DNA of 64,000 nucleotides from Candidatus Fermentithermobacillaceae bacterium (GCA_014896535.1 JADBKE010000001.1:1-64000); one strand, 5' to 3'; counted from the first letter of the stretch, positions 18,457 to 28,207 are shown. Made by a program: numbers and translations. The notes: generated by a model not told the origin, from the sequence alone.

Positions 18457-19695
18457 CTACCTCTTCAAATTCACGAGCTCCTGGAGCATCTCGTCGGACA
18501 CCGTGATGATCCTCGAGTTGGCCTGGAAGCCCCTCTGGGTGATGATCATCTGGGTGAACTCCTCGGCCAGGTCCACGTTGGACATCTCGAGGGCGCTGGG
18601 GGCTATCCTGCCCCGTCCGCCGGTGTCCGGCGCGCCTATCTTAGCCTTGCCCGAGTTGTTCGACTCGACGAACAGGTTCTTCCCAACTTTCTGAAGGCCT
18701 CCGGGGTTGTCGAAGTCGGCCAGGGCGATCTGGCCCAAGATCCGGGACCTCCCGTTGGAGTAGAACCCGGAAATCACGCCGTTGGTATCGAAAGCGAAAG
18801 ACTCGAGCGTACCCGTGCTCGAGCCGTCTACCTCGCTGGGCTCAGCCGTGGTCGGGCCGGCAACCTGGGTCAACCCGTTGAAGTCGAAGGTGAGGGTCAT
18901 CGTCGCAGCTCCGGGGGGAGTGAAAGGATTGAGCGTCGCAATACCGCCGCCGGAGACGGCCCCGCTGGTGTCAAACTGTATGGTTCCGGACCCGATGTTC
19001 TGAGAGGGCGGCTGGTCCCAGTCGCACGACCACTGCCATTCATTGGGGTTGGCCGTCTTCGTGAAGGTCACGAGGAGATTCTGAACCCTCCCCAGCGAGT
19101 CGTACACCGGAACGGCGATGGTCCTGGAAGTCCCGGCTGGAGCTTCGGCGTCGAGGTTCTTGGACCATACCACGGTGGTCGTGGCGGAGGCCGGCATCAT
19201 TTCGCCTACCTTGATCGTGATCGAAGTGAGGTTACCCGCGCCTCTGTCCGGCGGCAGGACTCCGTTCACCGCAGCCCATCCCAGCACCTTTCTTCCTTCC
19301 GAGTCCACCAGGGTCCCCCAGGCGTCCCTGTCGAAGTTACCAGCTCGGGTGTAGACGATGCGTTCCCCATCCTTCACGACGAAGAATCCGTTTCCTTCGA
19401 TGGCGAGATCGGTGCTCTTCCCCGTGGGCTGGAGGTTACCTGGAGTGTGAATCGTGTCGATGGAAGCGAGGTTCACGCCCAAGCCGACCTGAAGGGGATT
19501 CGACCCGCCTCTGCCCGTTGCACCGGCCGTAGGAGCCGTGGCACCCCTCAGGGTCTGGGCGAATATCTCCTGGAACGTGACCCGGCTCGCTTTAAAAGCC
19601 GTGGTGTTTACGTTGGCGATGTTGTTGCCTATCACATCCATGCGCGTCTGGTGACTCCTGAGACCAGAAACCGCGCTGAAAAGCGACCGCATCAT
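18457..19695 (-). CDS. flgE: Flagellar hook protein FlgE
   Basis: FlgE is the hook subunit. The N-terminal rod/hook motif RSLFSAVSGLRSHQTRMDVIGNNIANVNT and the C-terminal SNVDLAEEFTQMIITQRGFQANSR/ISVSDEM-type coiled segment are present. The intervening D1/D2 domains include the FLG_E domain at about residues 95-230. Length 412 aa is normal. It lies 103 bp after the TIGR02530 gene, and no flbD gene separates it from motA. Confidence 0.96.
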   Translation of the reverse strand: MMRSLFSAVSGLRSHQTRMDVIGNNIANVNTTAFKASRVTFQEIFAQTLRGATAPTAGATGRGGSNPLQVGLGVNLASIDTIHTPGNLQPTGKSTDLAIEGNGFFVVKDGERIVYTRAGNFDRDAWGTLVDSEGRKVLGWAAVNGVLPPDRGAGNLTSITIKVGEMMPASATTTVVWSKNLDAEAPAGTSRTIAVPVYDSLGRVQNLLVTFTKTANPNEWQWSCDWDQPPSQNIGSGTIQFDTSGAVSGGGIATLNPFTPPGAATMTLTFDFNGLTQVAGPTTAEPSEVDGSSTGTLESFAFDTNGVISGFYSNGRSRILGQIALADFDNPGGLQKVGKNLFVESNNSGKAKIGAPDTGGRGRIAPSALEMSNVDLAEEFTQMIITQRGFQANSRIITVSDEMLQELVNLKR

Positions 19696-19798
19696 GGTCG
19701 TTTTGCACCCCTTTCTGGTTGTCCGGGTTCCGGCGCGTCCTCAGCCGGTCAGACGCGCTCGAGCCTCCCCGAAAAGGGGTCCAGCTCATTCGGAAACC

Positions 19799-20203
19799 CT
19801 ATTTTTGCACAATGACCGCGCTGTCTATGGAAGTGAACACGTTCTCCTTAAGGCGCTCCTCCGGAATGACCGTGATCACGGTCCTCGACTGGGGAGCTAC
19901 CACGAACGCCAGGCCCGGCATTAGCACCAGCGTCGACCTGGCGCCTTTGGCCTCGGCTTTGGCGCACGCTCTTTCCAGCTCCTGGATTTGGTCGGGCCGG
20001 ATCTGCCGCTCGGCCCCGGCGAGCCTCTCCGCGGCGTGCTTGGAGAACTTCAGCGAACCGGTCTCCAGGGTTTTCTCCAGGACGTTCCGGAAAGAACCGG
20101 GCGCCGCCTCAGAAGACGAGGGCTGCGGCTTGCGGACTTGAACAGAGGCCGTCCGCTCCAACGCCTGGGAGATTAGCAAAGCCGGGTCAATTCGTTCCGC
20201 CAT
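19799..20203 (-). CDS. Flagellar operon protein, TIGR02530/Flg_new family
   Basis: This 134-residue protein has the family core FSKHAAERLAGAERQI (residues 52-67), then ELERACAKAEAKGARSTLVLMPGLAFVVAPQSRTVITVI (read as one region). Proteins of this family sit between flgD and flgE in many Firmicutes; their biochemical role is unknown, with hook assembly suggested by position. It overlaps the end of flgD by 17 bp. Confidence 0.85.
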   Translation of the reverse strand: MAERIDPALLISQALERTASVQVRKPQPSSSEAAPGSFRNVLEKTLETGSLKFSKHAAERLAGAERQIRPDQIQELERACAKAEAKGARSTLVLMPGLAFVVAPQSRTVITVIPEERLKENVFTSIDSAVIVQK

Positions 20204-20630
20204 CCGCCTTACCCCCGATCCAAGTGACCTTATTCAGAGGAATCCTGGATCCCCCGGACACCAAGTAAACTGACCCGTTCTCCAGGCCGACGCTTTCCAC
20301 GATTCCCCGGAACTCGCCGTCAGCCAAGACCGCCTTGAACTCGCAACCAAGGAGGTTCGACGCCGCCAGCAATAGCGAAGCACTCCCCTGGGCCGTGAGG
20401 AGTTCGACCGCCTTGTCCACGGTCTCCCTGAGAGAAACCGTCTCCTTCACCTGAGTAAACTGGGCAAGCTGAGTGAAGAGCTCCCGGTCCTTCATGGGAT
20501 CCATCGGATCCTGGTACCTGAGCTCGGTCAGCAGCAGGGTCATGAACTGGTCCTGCAAGCTGTCGAGGACCGTGCGGGAAGAGATGGTCCCCACCGGCGT
20601 GTTCGTCAGGGCGCCAGTCGCACTAACCAT
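20187..20630 (-). CDS. flgD: Flagellar hook capping protein FlgD
   Basis: FlgD is the scaffold cap for hook polymerisation. The N-terminal export/cap motif QFMTLLLTELRYQDPMDPMKDRELFTQLAQF is clear near residues 27-58. A short C-terminal region (GIVESVGLENGSVYLVSGGSRIPLNKV) follows. ATG at 20630 with AGGAGG six bases upstream gives 147 residues; the longer frame to 20702 adds a charged leader with no similarity. It overlaps the next gene by 17 bp. Confidence 0.93.
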   Translation of the reverse strand: MVSATGALTNTPVGTISSRTVLDSLQDQFMTLLLTELRYQDPMDPMKDRELFTQLAQFTQVKETVSLRETVDKAVELLTAQGSASLLLAASNLLGCEFKAVLADGEFRGIVESVGLENGSVYLVSGGSRIPLNKVTWIGGKADGGTN

Positions 20631-20674
20631 CCTTCGCCTCCTCCCTTCTCCGTCCGCCTCCAACGGGCGGATCT

Positions 20675-22141
20675 CTAAACGAGATAGTCCACCAGTCCCC
20701 ATCTCTGGGCTTGTAGAACAACCGCCGGGTCAGCTTGTGCCGCCGGCCGGGATACCCTGAGAGAACTGCCTGTGACCCGGTCCCGCCCCTTGGCCGGATC
20801 CCCCCCGGCGGAGCACCATCCCGACTCCACCGTGAATCCGGTGAGGTTGAGCCCCTTCCCCGACATGGCGTCGTAAAGCTCGTATCTGGTTTCCCAAAGA
20901 ACCTCCCGGACGCGGGCATCCGCGGAAAGGAAACGGACATTGAGGTCGCTTCCCCTCGAGGTCAGGAGCACCGTAAGTTTTCCGAGTTCGGGCTCGACTA
21001 TCTGCATCTCCAAGGCTTTCAGCCGGGCACCTTCGCCGGATGGCGGCGATGTGGTGCTGTCGGCATGCTTGAGAGAAGGCTCCGACGCCACTCTGGCGGG
21101 AACGGCAGAAGCCTTATCCACGGGAAATTCCGGCCCCGTCCTGGTGATGCCGGATTCCGTCACCAGCACCTGCGGCGTCCCACGGCTCTTCTCCCTCTCC
21201 CCCGAGAGCTTAGCTTCTCCACCTTCGCCGGTCTTCGCTCCGTTTTCATCGCCCACCGGCGTGGCCCCCGGAATACTGGCGTACCCTCGCTCCTCCGTTG
21301 TGGCAGGAATTCGAACGCCCTGGGCGGGATCCGCCGCGTCGCACATTGCGGTAGCCGGAACCTTCTGGCCGGGGTCGTCGCGCAACTCGAGTACCTGGCC
21401 CAGAGCACCTGTGGCCGGAAACCCACTTCCGCCGACGGGAATTTCCCTGATCCTGACAGCTCCGGCCCAACCTTGGACAGGTGCTTCCGGCCCGATCGAC
21501 CCTGCCGACTCGTCCACGTTCGGGAGACCAACCTTGTCCGCGGCGAGCGGAGCTTTCCCCGCCGTTCTATCGCCCGCAACGAGCAACCGCGCTGGCGTCA
21601 ACGCCCCGGAACCGGAAGTGGCGGACGCGCACGAAAGCTCTCCAGCCGTTTTAGCTTCGGACACGGTCGCCGGCCGTGGTATATCAACCACAGAACCACA
21701 GCCCGGTCTAGCGGCCTCGGAACGAGCTACCCCCGTCTTTGAGTGGGCGAGCTCCCAGGATCGAGACTCCCCCGGCGAACCGGGCAAAACCTCTTCCGGC
21801 CGGGAACGCCAGGGAAGGCGCGCTATCTCCGGCGGGTTTCCGTCAGCGGCTGCCCCGGAAACCGCCCCAGTAGAGGAAGCGAGCGTTCCGAAAACTTCCT
21901 CGGGGAGGTTCTCCGCGGCACCAGCGGCCGCACCGGGCAGGGCCACCGGACCCGCCGGTCTGACCCCTAAAAGGGCCATCACCAGCGCCTGAAACGAAAC
22001 GGGAAGGTCGTCGGAGGGACGGCCCGGCACCAAGTCCGCCCCCGACCCGGGGAGGGACGCGTCGGGCTTCGCCTTCAGGCCCTGGCCGGCTGCAACGGTA
22101 ATCGCTAATCCGTTCGTCTTCGTCACCTCCCTTCTTTCCAA
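20675..22141 (-). CDS. fliK: Flagellar hook-length control protein FliK
   Basis: FliK measures hook length and triggers the FlhB specificity switch. The protein is 488 residues, Pro/Ala/Gly/Ser-rich and apparently disordered through the first 380. Its C-terminal domain (about 385-475) holds LEMQIVEPELGKLTVLLTSRGSDLNVRFLSADARVREVL, the Flg_hook domain. The start is uncertain: TTG at 22141, or GTG at 22126 overlapping the fliJ stop as GTGA. The low-complexity composition is typical for the family, and identification rests on the C-terminus and position between fliJ and flgD. Confidence 0.88.
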   Translation of the reverse strand: MERREVTKTNGLAITVAAGQGLKAKPDASLPGSGADLVPGRPSDDLPVSFQALVMALLGVRPAGPVALPGAAAGAAENLPEEVFGTLASSTGAVSGAAADGNPPEIARLPWRSRPEEVLPGSPGESRSWELAHSKTGVARSEAARPGCGSVVDIPRPATVSEAKTAGELSCASATSGSGALTPARLLVAGDRTAGKAPLAADKVGLPNVDESAGSIGPEAPVQGWAGAVRIREIPVGGSGFPATGALGQVLELRDDPGQKVPATAMCDAADPAQGVRIPATTEERGYASIPGATPVGDENGAKTGEGGEAKLSGEREKSRGTPQVLVTESGITRTGPEFPVDKASAVPARVASEPSLKHADSTTSPPSGEGARLKALEMQIVEPELGKLTVLLTSRGSDLNVRFLSADARVREVLWETRYELYDAMSGKGLNLTGFTVESGWCSAGGDPAKGRDRVTGSSLRVSRPAAQADPAVVLQAQRWGLVDYLV

Positions 22142-22626
22142 GATTCATGTCTACTCGCGCGGTCCTCCCCGGCGAGGGAGAACCTCTCGCGTCTGACATG
22201 TCCCAAAAGACCGATTTCATCGAGGGTTTTCGAGTACTCCCACCAATAGGCGTCCATATATGCCTCAAATCTGCGTTTTCTCAGTCTCAGCATGACCTCG
22301 TGCTCGGTGATGCGCTTCAAGGCTTCCTCCCTGGCGGCCTCGAGCCTGGCTTCGGCTTGTCTGACCAGTTCCCGGCATCTTCCAAGCTCTTCTTCGGCCC
22401 TGGTTCGGTACCTAAACGCACAGGTCACGAGAACCGTATCCACGATTCCCCGCGTCATGCCGGCGATTTCCTTTCGGACGCGCTCTTCCTCGGATATCGC
22501 GCGCCGAAGCTCACCTTCCGCCCGCACCTTCTCCCCCAGAGCCAGCCCCAGCTTTTCCTCGGCTATGCGCCTTCTGAGCTCCCGCACGTCAGCTACTTTC
22601 TGGAGGTTGAACGAAAATCTCTTCAT
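22123..22626 (-). CDS. fliJ: Flagellar export chaperone FliJ
   Basis: FliJ is a soluble coiled-coil protein that links the FliI ATPase to FlhA. After MKRFSFNLQKVADVRELRRRIAEEKLG the whole 167-residue chain is predicted coiled coil, rich in Glu and Arg. ATG at 22626 behind GGAGGACTTC is preferred; the upstream ATG at 22653 would overlap fliI. It lies between fliI and fliK. Confidence 0.9.
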   Translation of the reverse strand: MKRFSFNLQKVADVRELRRRIAEEKLGLALGEKVRAEGELRRAISEEERVRKEIAGMTRGIVDTVLVTCAFRYRTRAEEELGRCRELVRQAEARLEAAREEALKRITEHEVMLRLRKRRFEAYMDAYWWEYSKTLDEIGLLGHVRRERFSLAGEDRASRHESWKEGR

Positions 22627-22642
22627 GAAGTCCTCCATCGAT

Positions 22643-23983
22643 CTAATCGACATTTTCCGTTTCGAAGATAGCTTTCAGGTCTAAAACAGCCTCTTCCATC
22701 GAATAAGACTCGTATATTCCCTGCCTGAGGAAAGCATTGATCCTGTCGATATATTTCAAAGCTTCGTCTATTTTGGGGTTCGAACCGCGGACGTAAGCTC
22801 CGATGTTGATGAGATCCTCGGATTTCCTGTACGTTGCCAGAATGCTCCGGACCCTTTGGGCAAGCGCCATCTGCTCGGGCGACACTATGTCCGGCATCAA
22901 CCTGGAAACGGACGCCAGTACGTCGATGGCGGGATAATGCCCCTGTTCGGCAAGCTCCCTGGACAGAACGATGTGACCGTCGAGAATGCCCCTGACGGCG
23001 TCGGCCACGGGCTCGTCCATATCGTCTCCCTCGACAAGCACCGTGTAGAAACCGGTGATGGAACCCTTTTTGGTCTTCCCGGCCCGCTCCAGCAGCCTCG
23101 GAAGGTTTGCGAAAACGGAAGGAGTGTATCCTCTGGTCGTCGGAGGCTCCCCGATCGCCAACCCCACTTCTCTCATGGCCATGCACCATCTCGTCACCGA
23201 ATCCATCATGAGGACCACCGAAAGGCCCTGTTCCCGGAAGTATTCGGCTATGGCCGTCGCCACCCACGCCGCCCTTATCCTGACCAGCGCCCCCTGGTCC
23301 GACGTGGCCACCACCACGCAAGACCTCTCCAGACCCTTCGGACCCAGGTCCTTTTCCAGGAAATCCTTCACCTCCCGCCCTCTTTCCCCGACCAGGGCGA
23401 TCACGCTCACGTCGGCACCGGTGTTTCTCGCGATCATGCCCATGAGGGTGGACTTGCCCACTCCCGAACCGGAGAATATGCCGATCCTCTGGCCCTCGCC
23501 ACACGTGAGCACCGCGTCTATGCAGCGTATCCCGGAGCTCACCGGTTTCCTGATCCTCTCTCTTTCCATGGCCCTCGGCGGAGGAGCCACCGCCGGGTAG
23601 GTGGCCTCCACAGGCCACATCGGTTTCCCGTCTATGGGTCTGCCGAGGCCGTCAATAACCCGCCCCAGCATTTTCCGCCCGACCCGTACCTGAAGCTCTT
23701 TCCCCGTGGCCTCCACGAGAGCTCCGGGGGATATGCCGTCCATTCCGTCGAGGGGCATTAGGAGGACTTTTCCTTCCCGAAATCCAACCACCTCGGCGAG
23801 GACGGGGTTCTGCGCTCGCGGGAAAATCCTGCACAATTCACCCAGTCTTGCCCTGGGACCCGAAGCTTCTATGGTGAGACCTATGACGTCGGTTACGGTA
23901 CCCCTGAAGGAAAGCGTTCGCGCACCGCGAATGGTCTCCAGGAGACTTTCCTCAAGAATGAGGCTCTTTACCGGCTCCGACAC
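22643..23983 (-). CDS. fliI: Flagellum-specific ATP synthase FliI
   Basis: FliI is the export ATPase, homologous to F1-beta. Walker A is GIFSGSGVGKST (about residue 157 of the chosen frame), Walker B VVLMMDSVTRW, and the catalytic-site region PPTTRGYTPSVFANLPRLLERAG. GTG at 23983 has GGAGGTGGGGGAGG directly upstream and gives 446 residues, the usual size; the open frame to 24076 reads into fliH. Overlap with fliH is 32 bp. Confidence 0.96.
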   Translation of the reverse strand: MSEPVKSLILEESLLETIRGARTLSFRGTVTDVIGLTIEASGPRARLGELCRIFPRAQNPVLAEVVGFREGKVLLMPLDGMDGISPGALVEATGKELQVRVGRKMLGRVIDGLGRPIDGKPMWPVEATYPAVAPPPRAMERERIRKPVSSGIRCIDAVLTCGEGQRIGIFSGSGVGKSTLMGMIARNTGADVSVIALVGERGREVKDFLEKDLGPKGLERSCVVVATSDQGALVRIRAAWVATAIAEYFREQGLSVVLMMDSVTRWCMAMREVGLAIGEPPTTRGYTPSVFANLPRLLERAGKTKKGSITGFYTVLVEGDDMDEPVADAVRGILDGHIVLSRELAEQGHYPAIDVLASVSRLMPDIVSPEQMALAQRVRSILATYRKSEDLINIGAYVRGSNPKIDEALKYIDRINAFLRQGIYESYSMEEAVLDLKAIFETENVD

Positions 23984-24809
23984 CCTCCCCCACCTCCTCC
24001 CCTGCTGCCAGCGCCTTTTGTCTGAGCTCGGCGATGGCCCGGGCGATATTGGTGATCTGAGTTTCGATCCTCGCATCGACCAGCCCGTGAGGGGATTTCA
24101 CTACCACGCCGTCGGGAGGGATCTCATCGTCGCCGATCACCTCGAAACTTTTGGCAGAAAACTCCGCGACAAGTTCGTCTTTGGAACCATCCAACAGCGC
24201 GACGAGGGACGGATTGACCCTCAGGGAAAACTCCCTTTCGTCCTTGAGAGCCTTCAGGCCTTGCCTGGCCATGTCCAGGATGGTTTCGGGGTTTTCCCGA
24301 AGCTCCCTTCCCAGGACCTTGCGACTTATCTCGAGGCACAGCGCCAGGATCCTGGGTTCGAGTTCCTTCAACATGGCGGGTAAGCTGGACCTGGCATCCT
24401 CCAACGCTTCTCTGGCCTGCACGAGAAGACTTTCTCCTTCCGCCGCAGCGTCTTCCAGACCCTCTTTGTACCCGGCCTCGTAACCTTCCCGGCGCGCCCG
24501 TTGGAAGACTTCCTCCCGTTCTCTCGCCGCGCTTTCCAGGATGTTCTGGGCTTCTCTCCGGGCGCTTTCGATGATGTCACTGGCAGCTCTTTTTGCGTCG
24601 TCGAGTACCGCCCGGGCTTGCTGCGAAGCTTCTTCCAGGTCCGCCGCGGCCGAGGTGTGCACCTGTTTTTCGACCGCACCGATCAGGTCTGGCAGCGCTT
24701 GTTCCCTGGGGAACCCCGAAAAGCCGCCCCGGGGCGAAGCGGGCATCGGCTCGATGGGGACGAGAAACCCCGCCCGCGCATCCCTTTTCAGGCGCAGAAC
24801 CCTAGACAA
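23952..24809 (-). CDS. fliH: Flagellar assembly protein FliH
   Basis: FliH is the peripheral stalk-like regulator of FliI. The middle (about residues 55-150) is a long Ala/Glu/Arg coiled coil, then a V-type ATPase E-subunit-like C-terminal domain with LALCLEISRKVLGRELRENPETI and PPDGVVVKSPHGLVDARIETQI. Length 285. TTG start at 24809 after GGAGGAGATAA, overlapping the fliG end by 8 bp. Confidence 0.9.
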   Translation of the reverse strand: MSRVLRLKRDARAGFLVPIEPMPASPRGGFSGFPREQALPDLIGAVEKQVHTSAAADLEEASQQARAVLDDAKRAASDIIESARREAQNILESAAREREEVFQRARREGYEAGYKEGLEDAAAEGESLLVQAREALEDARSSLPAMLKELEPRILALCLEISRKVLGRELRENPETILDMARQGLKALKDEREFSLRVNPSLVALLDGSKDELVAEFSAKSFEVIGDDEIPPDGVVVKSPHGLVDARIETQITNIARAIAELRQKALAAGEEVGEGVGAGKEPHS

Positions 24810-25827
24810 TTATCTCCTCCCCTCCCCTCCCTCTTCCGAGGATGATTTCGCCTTGCTCTTCCAGCCGCCGGATGAGGGACACTATCCTTTGCTGAGCTTC
24901 GTCCACATCTCGCAGACGCACGGGTCCGAGATACGCGATGTTTTCCTTGAGCATCTCGACAGCGCGAGAAGACATGTTCCTGAAGATCTTGGCTTTGACT
25001 TCCTCTGAAGCGTTTTTCAGGGCCAGAGGCAAGTCGCGCTGCAGATCAACTTCTCTGAGGAACCTCTGGACCGACCTGTCGTCCAGGTAAACGATGTCCT
25101 CGAACAGGAACATGCGTCGTTTGATTTCGTCGGCCAGCTCGGGGTTGTCCATTTCCAGCGAGTTCAATATGGTCTTTTCGGTTTGCCGGTCTACCTGATT
25201 CAAGATATCCACGATGGTCTGGATTCCTCCGGCCTGAGCGTAATCCCGCCCTCCCACCGCGGATACGATCCGCCGCTCCAGGACTCGCTCGACCTCTTTC
25301 ACCAGATCGGGGATGGTTCGATCCATCGTGGCGATGCGTTTCGCCACATCTACCTGAACTTCCGGCTCTAGCGCGGACAAGACCTGCGCCGCCTGGGCCG
25401 GGTTCATGTAACTCAAGACCAGGGCTATGGTCTGGGGCGACTCCCCTGACAGGAAGTTCACGAGCTGGCTCGGATCGGCTCTGCGAGTGAAGTCAAAGGG
25501 CCTTACCTCCAGCGACGCCGTGAGCCGCGCCAACACGTCCGACGCTTTTTGCGGTCCCAAGGCCTTTTCCAGCACTACCTTGGCGTACTCGATCCCGCCT
25601 TCATCCAGGTATTCCTGGGCTATGCACATTTCGTAGAACTCTTGCAGCACCTGATCCCGCACATCCTGGCTCACGCGGCGAGTGGCCGCGATCTCCAGGG
25701 TCAGCGCGTCGATGTCCGCTTCTCTAAGATGTTTCAGCACGGCGGCGGACAGGTCCGGGCCGAGCGATATGAGGAGTATCGCAGCTTTTTCCCTGCCCTT
25801 GAGGGGCCCTCTTCGCTCAAGCATCAT
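24802..25827 (-). CDS. fliG: Flagellar motor switch protein FliG
   Basis: FliG transmits torque from MotA to the MS ring. Domains in order: N-terminal FliF-binding (residues 1-100), middle armadillo domain with the EHPQ-like ESPQTIALVLSYM (about 130), and C-terminal domain with IKRRMFLFEDIVYLDDRSVQRFLREVD, carrying the charged torque residues. Length 341 is normal. It overlaps fliF by 4 bp (ATGA). Confidence 0.97.
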   Translation of the reverse strand: MMLERRGPLKGREKAAILLISLGPDLSAAVLKHLREADIDALTLEIAATRRVSQDVRDQVLQEFYEMCIAQEYLDEGGIEYAKVVLEKALGPQKASDVLARLTASLEVRPFDFTRRADPSQLVNFLSGESPQTIALVLSYMNPAQAAQVLSALEPEVQVDVAKRIATMDRTIPDLVKEVERVLERRIVSAVGGRDYAQAGGIQTIVDILNQVDRQTEKTILNSLEMDNPELADEIKRRMFLFEDIVYLDDRSVQRFLREVDLQRDLPLALKNASEEVKAKIFRNMSSRAVEMLKENIAYLGPVRLRDVDEAQQRIVSLIRRLEEQGEIILGRGRGGEEIIV

Positions 25828-27368
25828 CGCTCATCCTCCGCAAGCCACGTTCTCAATATCCGGGCCACGAGCTCGGGATTGGTCCTGGCCAGCCTCTCCA
25901 CGCCCTCCCGCGCCCTCTGCAACGCCATCATTTCCGGAGTCGCGCCCGGAGCCGCTTCCGTCGGCGCTCCGACGTGAGCCACGGCCTCTTCACCCTCCTC
26001 TTCCTTCTCTCTGGCGAGCCTACGCCTCCTCAGGAGAAGCAGGATGACCGTGCCGACCACAAGCGCGGCCGCTACCGCAGCCCCATACATGACGTACTCC
26101 CTTCTCTGCCAGACCGGGACCGGGGCAGGCGCCTGCTCGAAAGGACTCGGATTGAACGGCATGTTTATGACGGATATCTGGTCCTGCTTCGCAGGGTCGA
26201 GCCCCAGCGCCGTCGTGACGGTTTGTATGATAGAGTTGCGAAAATCTTCATCCATTTCCGCCCTGTTCACGACTACGGCTACCGAGAGTCGCTTGACCGT
26301 ACCGGGCGCGATCGTGGTGGCCTCCTTTACTTCGCTCACCTCGTAGTTGTGGATGATCTCCGTTCTCTCGTACTGCGATTCCTGTGCGCCGGGCGTAACA
26401 TAAGAAGGAACGTCGAGTCCGCCAGCGGGTCCGCCGGCGGGGGTCCCGGTGCCCTGGAAGGTTTCGCGTATCTCCTGAGTGCTCCTCAAGATGGGTTCCC
26501 GGCTGTAAGTCACGGTTTCGCGCTTGACCAGGTCCAGGTTGAGCTCGGCCCTCACCTGGCAAACCACGTTACCCGGTCCCAGAATAGGGCCGAGTAAATT
26601 GGTCAACCTCTTTTCGAGATTTCGCTCGAACTGGTAGGTGATCTCCAGCGAATCCAGGGAAGAGAACCCTTCTTCCAGGGCTCCTTCGGAGATATCCTGG
26701 GAGAGAAGTCTCCCGGTGGAGTCCACCACCGTGACGTTTTCCGGAGAAAGACCTCGAACCGAGCTGGATACCAGCTTGATGATGGCCTTCACCTGAGCCT
26801 TCGTGAGTTCCTCCATGGGACGGAGCTTCAGCAAGACGGCGGCCGTCGCCGGCTTTTGTTGCGTGACGAAAACGGAGGGCTCGGGAAGAACGATATGGAC
26901 CCTGGCGTCTTCCACTGGGTCCATCGACTTGATAGTCCTGACGATTTCTCCCTGAAGCGCTCTCGTGTATTGAACCTGCCGCTCGAAATCGGTAGACCAC
27001 AACTGATTGGCCGAGATGGATTCGAAGCCCACCACGCCCGATGACGGAAGCCCCATGGACGCAAAGGTCAGTCGCAATCGGTAAACCGAATCTTTAGGAA
27101 CCTTTATGACTCTGCCGCCCGCCTCGAGCTTGTATGGCACACCCTCTTTCTCCAATTCTTTGACGATAGCTCCTGCGTCCTGAGGGCTCAAATCGGACCA
27201 GAGGACGTCGTACTCCGTTCCGCGCGAGCCGAAGATGGCGACGAGCAGCAGGGAGATAAAGATCAGCGCAGTCACGCCGACGATAACCATCCGCTGAACC
27301 CTGGAAAGCTTCCCCGAAATCTCTCTTATGCTTTCCAAAAGCCGCCTCGCCTGCGCCATCCGTATCAC
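25824..27368 (-). CDS. fliF: Flagellar MS-ring protein FliF
   Basis: FliF makes the MS ring. It has an N-terminal helix (about residues 28-47), a YscJ-like domain (YDVLWSDLSPQDAGAIVKELEKEGVPYKL; RVHIVLPEPSVFVTQQKPATAAVLLKL), a second periplasmic region with EKRLTNLLGPILGPGNVVCQVRAELN, a C-terminal helix near 430-452, and a cytoplasmic FliG-binding tail. Length 514 aa. The start is GTG at 27368 or ATG nine bases in. It follows fliE by 30 bp. Confidence 0.96.
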   Translation of the reverse strand: MIRMAQARRLLESIREISGKLSRVQRMVIVGVTALIFISLLLVAIFGSRGTEYDVLWSDLSPQDAGAIVKELEKEGVPYKLEAGGRVIKVPKDSVYRLRLTFASMGLPSSGVVGFESISANQLWSTDFERQVQYTRALQGEIVRTIKSMDPVEDARVHIVLPEPSVFVTQQKPATAAVLLKLRPMEELTKAQVKAIIKLVSSSVRGLSPENVTVVDSTGRLLSQDISEGALEEGFSSLDSLEITYQFERNLEKRLTNLLGPILGPGNVVCQVRAELNLDLVKRETVTYSREPILRSTQEIRETFQGTGTPAGGPAGGLDVPSYVTPGAQESQYERTEIIHNYEVSEVKEATTIAPGTVKRLSVAVVVNRAEMDEDFRNSIIQTVTTALGLDPAKQDQISVINMPFNPSPFEQAPAPVPVWQRREYVMYGAAVAAALVVGTVILLLLRRRRLAREKEEEGEEAVAHVGAPTEAAPGATPEMMALQRAREGVERLARTNPELVARILRTWLAEDER

Positions 27369-27398
27369 CGCCCCCCCTCACGGTCCGGCCACCCCGGA

Positions 27399-27707
27399 CT
27401 AGATGGGCATCCTCATGATTTCCTGGTAAGCTTCGATTGCCTTGTTACGGATGGCTATTATCAGGTCGAGCGCGAGAGAAGCTTTTTCCGCAGCGAGAAC
27501 CGCGCTGTGCATGTCCTTGGCCGTACCCGTCACGAGCTCGATGTTGCTTTTCAAGAGATCTTTATCCAGCTGCTCCAGCGAAGACACGGCCCTCCTCAAG
27601 GCGTCTTGGAAGCTCTCGGCGGATGCCGCGGATGCGCCTGCGGAGCGAGGAGGTGTGAGAGGAAGAGTTCCCAACGCTCGAGTTGGACCAACCGGCCTTA
27701 TATACAT
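27399..27707 (-). CDS. fliE: Flagellar hook-basal body complex protein FliE
   Basis: FliE is the MS-ring/rod adapter and an early export substrate. It is 102 residues; the C-terminal half carries ELVTGTAKDMHSAVLAAEKASLALDLIIAIRNKAIEAYQEIMRM, the family signature. The ATG follows GGGGGG. Position between flgC and fliF is canonical. Confidence 0.95.
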   Translation of the reverse strand: MYIRPVGPTRALGTLPLTPPRSAGASAASAESFQDALRRAVSSLEQLDKDLLKSNIELVTGTAKDMHSAVLAAEKASLALDLIIAIRNKAIEAYQEIMRMPI

Positions 27708-27749
27708 TCCAAAGCCCCCCTGTTGTTGCCGGAAAGCAGTGCTGACGCA

Positions 27750-28205
27750 CTAAACTCTGAGCATTTCCAAGGCCCGGGTAGCCATCGCTTTGGCCGCTTC
27801 GATGGCCGTGACGTTGGCTTCATAAGCCCTGGTAGCCGCCATCATATCGACCATTTCCGTAACCACGTTCACGTTGGGAAAGGTGACGTATCCATCCTCG
27901 TCGGCGTCGGGATGACCGGGCATGTACACCCTCCGGGGCGGCGTCGGGTCCCGCGCTACCGAAACCACTTCAACGCCTACGGGGGAACCGTCGCCCGGAA
28001 GCGCGCCCCACTTGAGGGCGAGGAGTTCACGGAAAGAGTACCTCGGGTTTCTGGGGGCGACGATGGCCACCTTGCGAACGTACGGTCCTCCTTCGGGAGT
28101 CCTCGTGGTTTCGGCGTTGGCCAAGTTCGACGCGATGAGGTCCAGCCGCAGTCTCTGGGCCGTCAGCCCGGAGGCACTGGCTTCGATGGCCGAAAATAAC
28201 CTCAC
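27750..28205 (-). CDS. flgC: Flagellar basal-body rod protein FlgC
   Basis: FlgC is a proximal rod subunit. The N-terminal rod motif SAIEASASGLTAQRLRLDLIASNLANAET and C-terminal NVVTEMVDMMAATRAYEANVTAIEAAKAM are both present in 151 residues. GTG start after GAGGGGAGGAGATAGGG, 2 bp after flgB. Confidence 0.96.
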   Translation of the reverse strand: MRLFSAIEASASGLTAQRLRLDLIASNLANAETTRTPEGGPYVRKVAIVAPRNPRYSFRELLALKWGALPGDGSPVGVEVVSVARDPTPPRRVYMPGHPDADEDGYVTFPNVNVVTEMVDMMAATRAYEANVTAIEAAKAMATRALEMLRV

Positions 28206-28207
28206 CC

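Noticed and set aside
20735-21742. Plus-strand frame of 335 aa and an overlapping 350-aa frame opposite fliK
   Set aside because: GC-rich fliK leaves all frames open; no family motif is visible.
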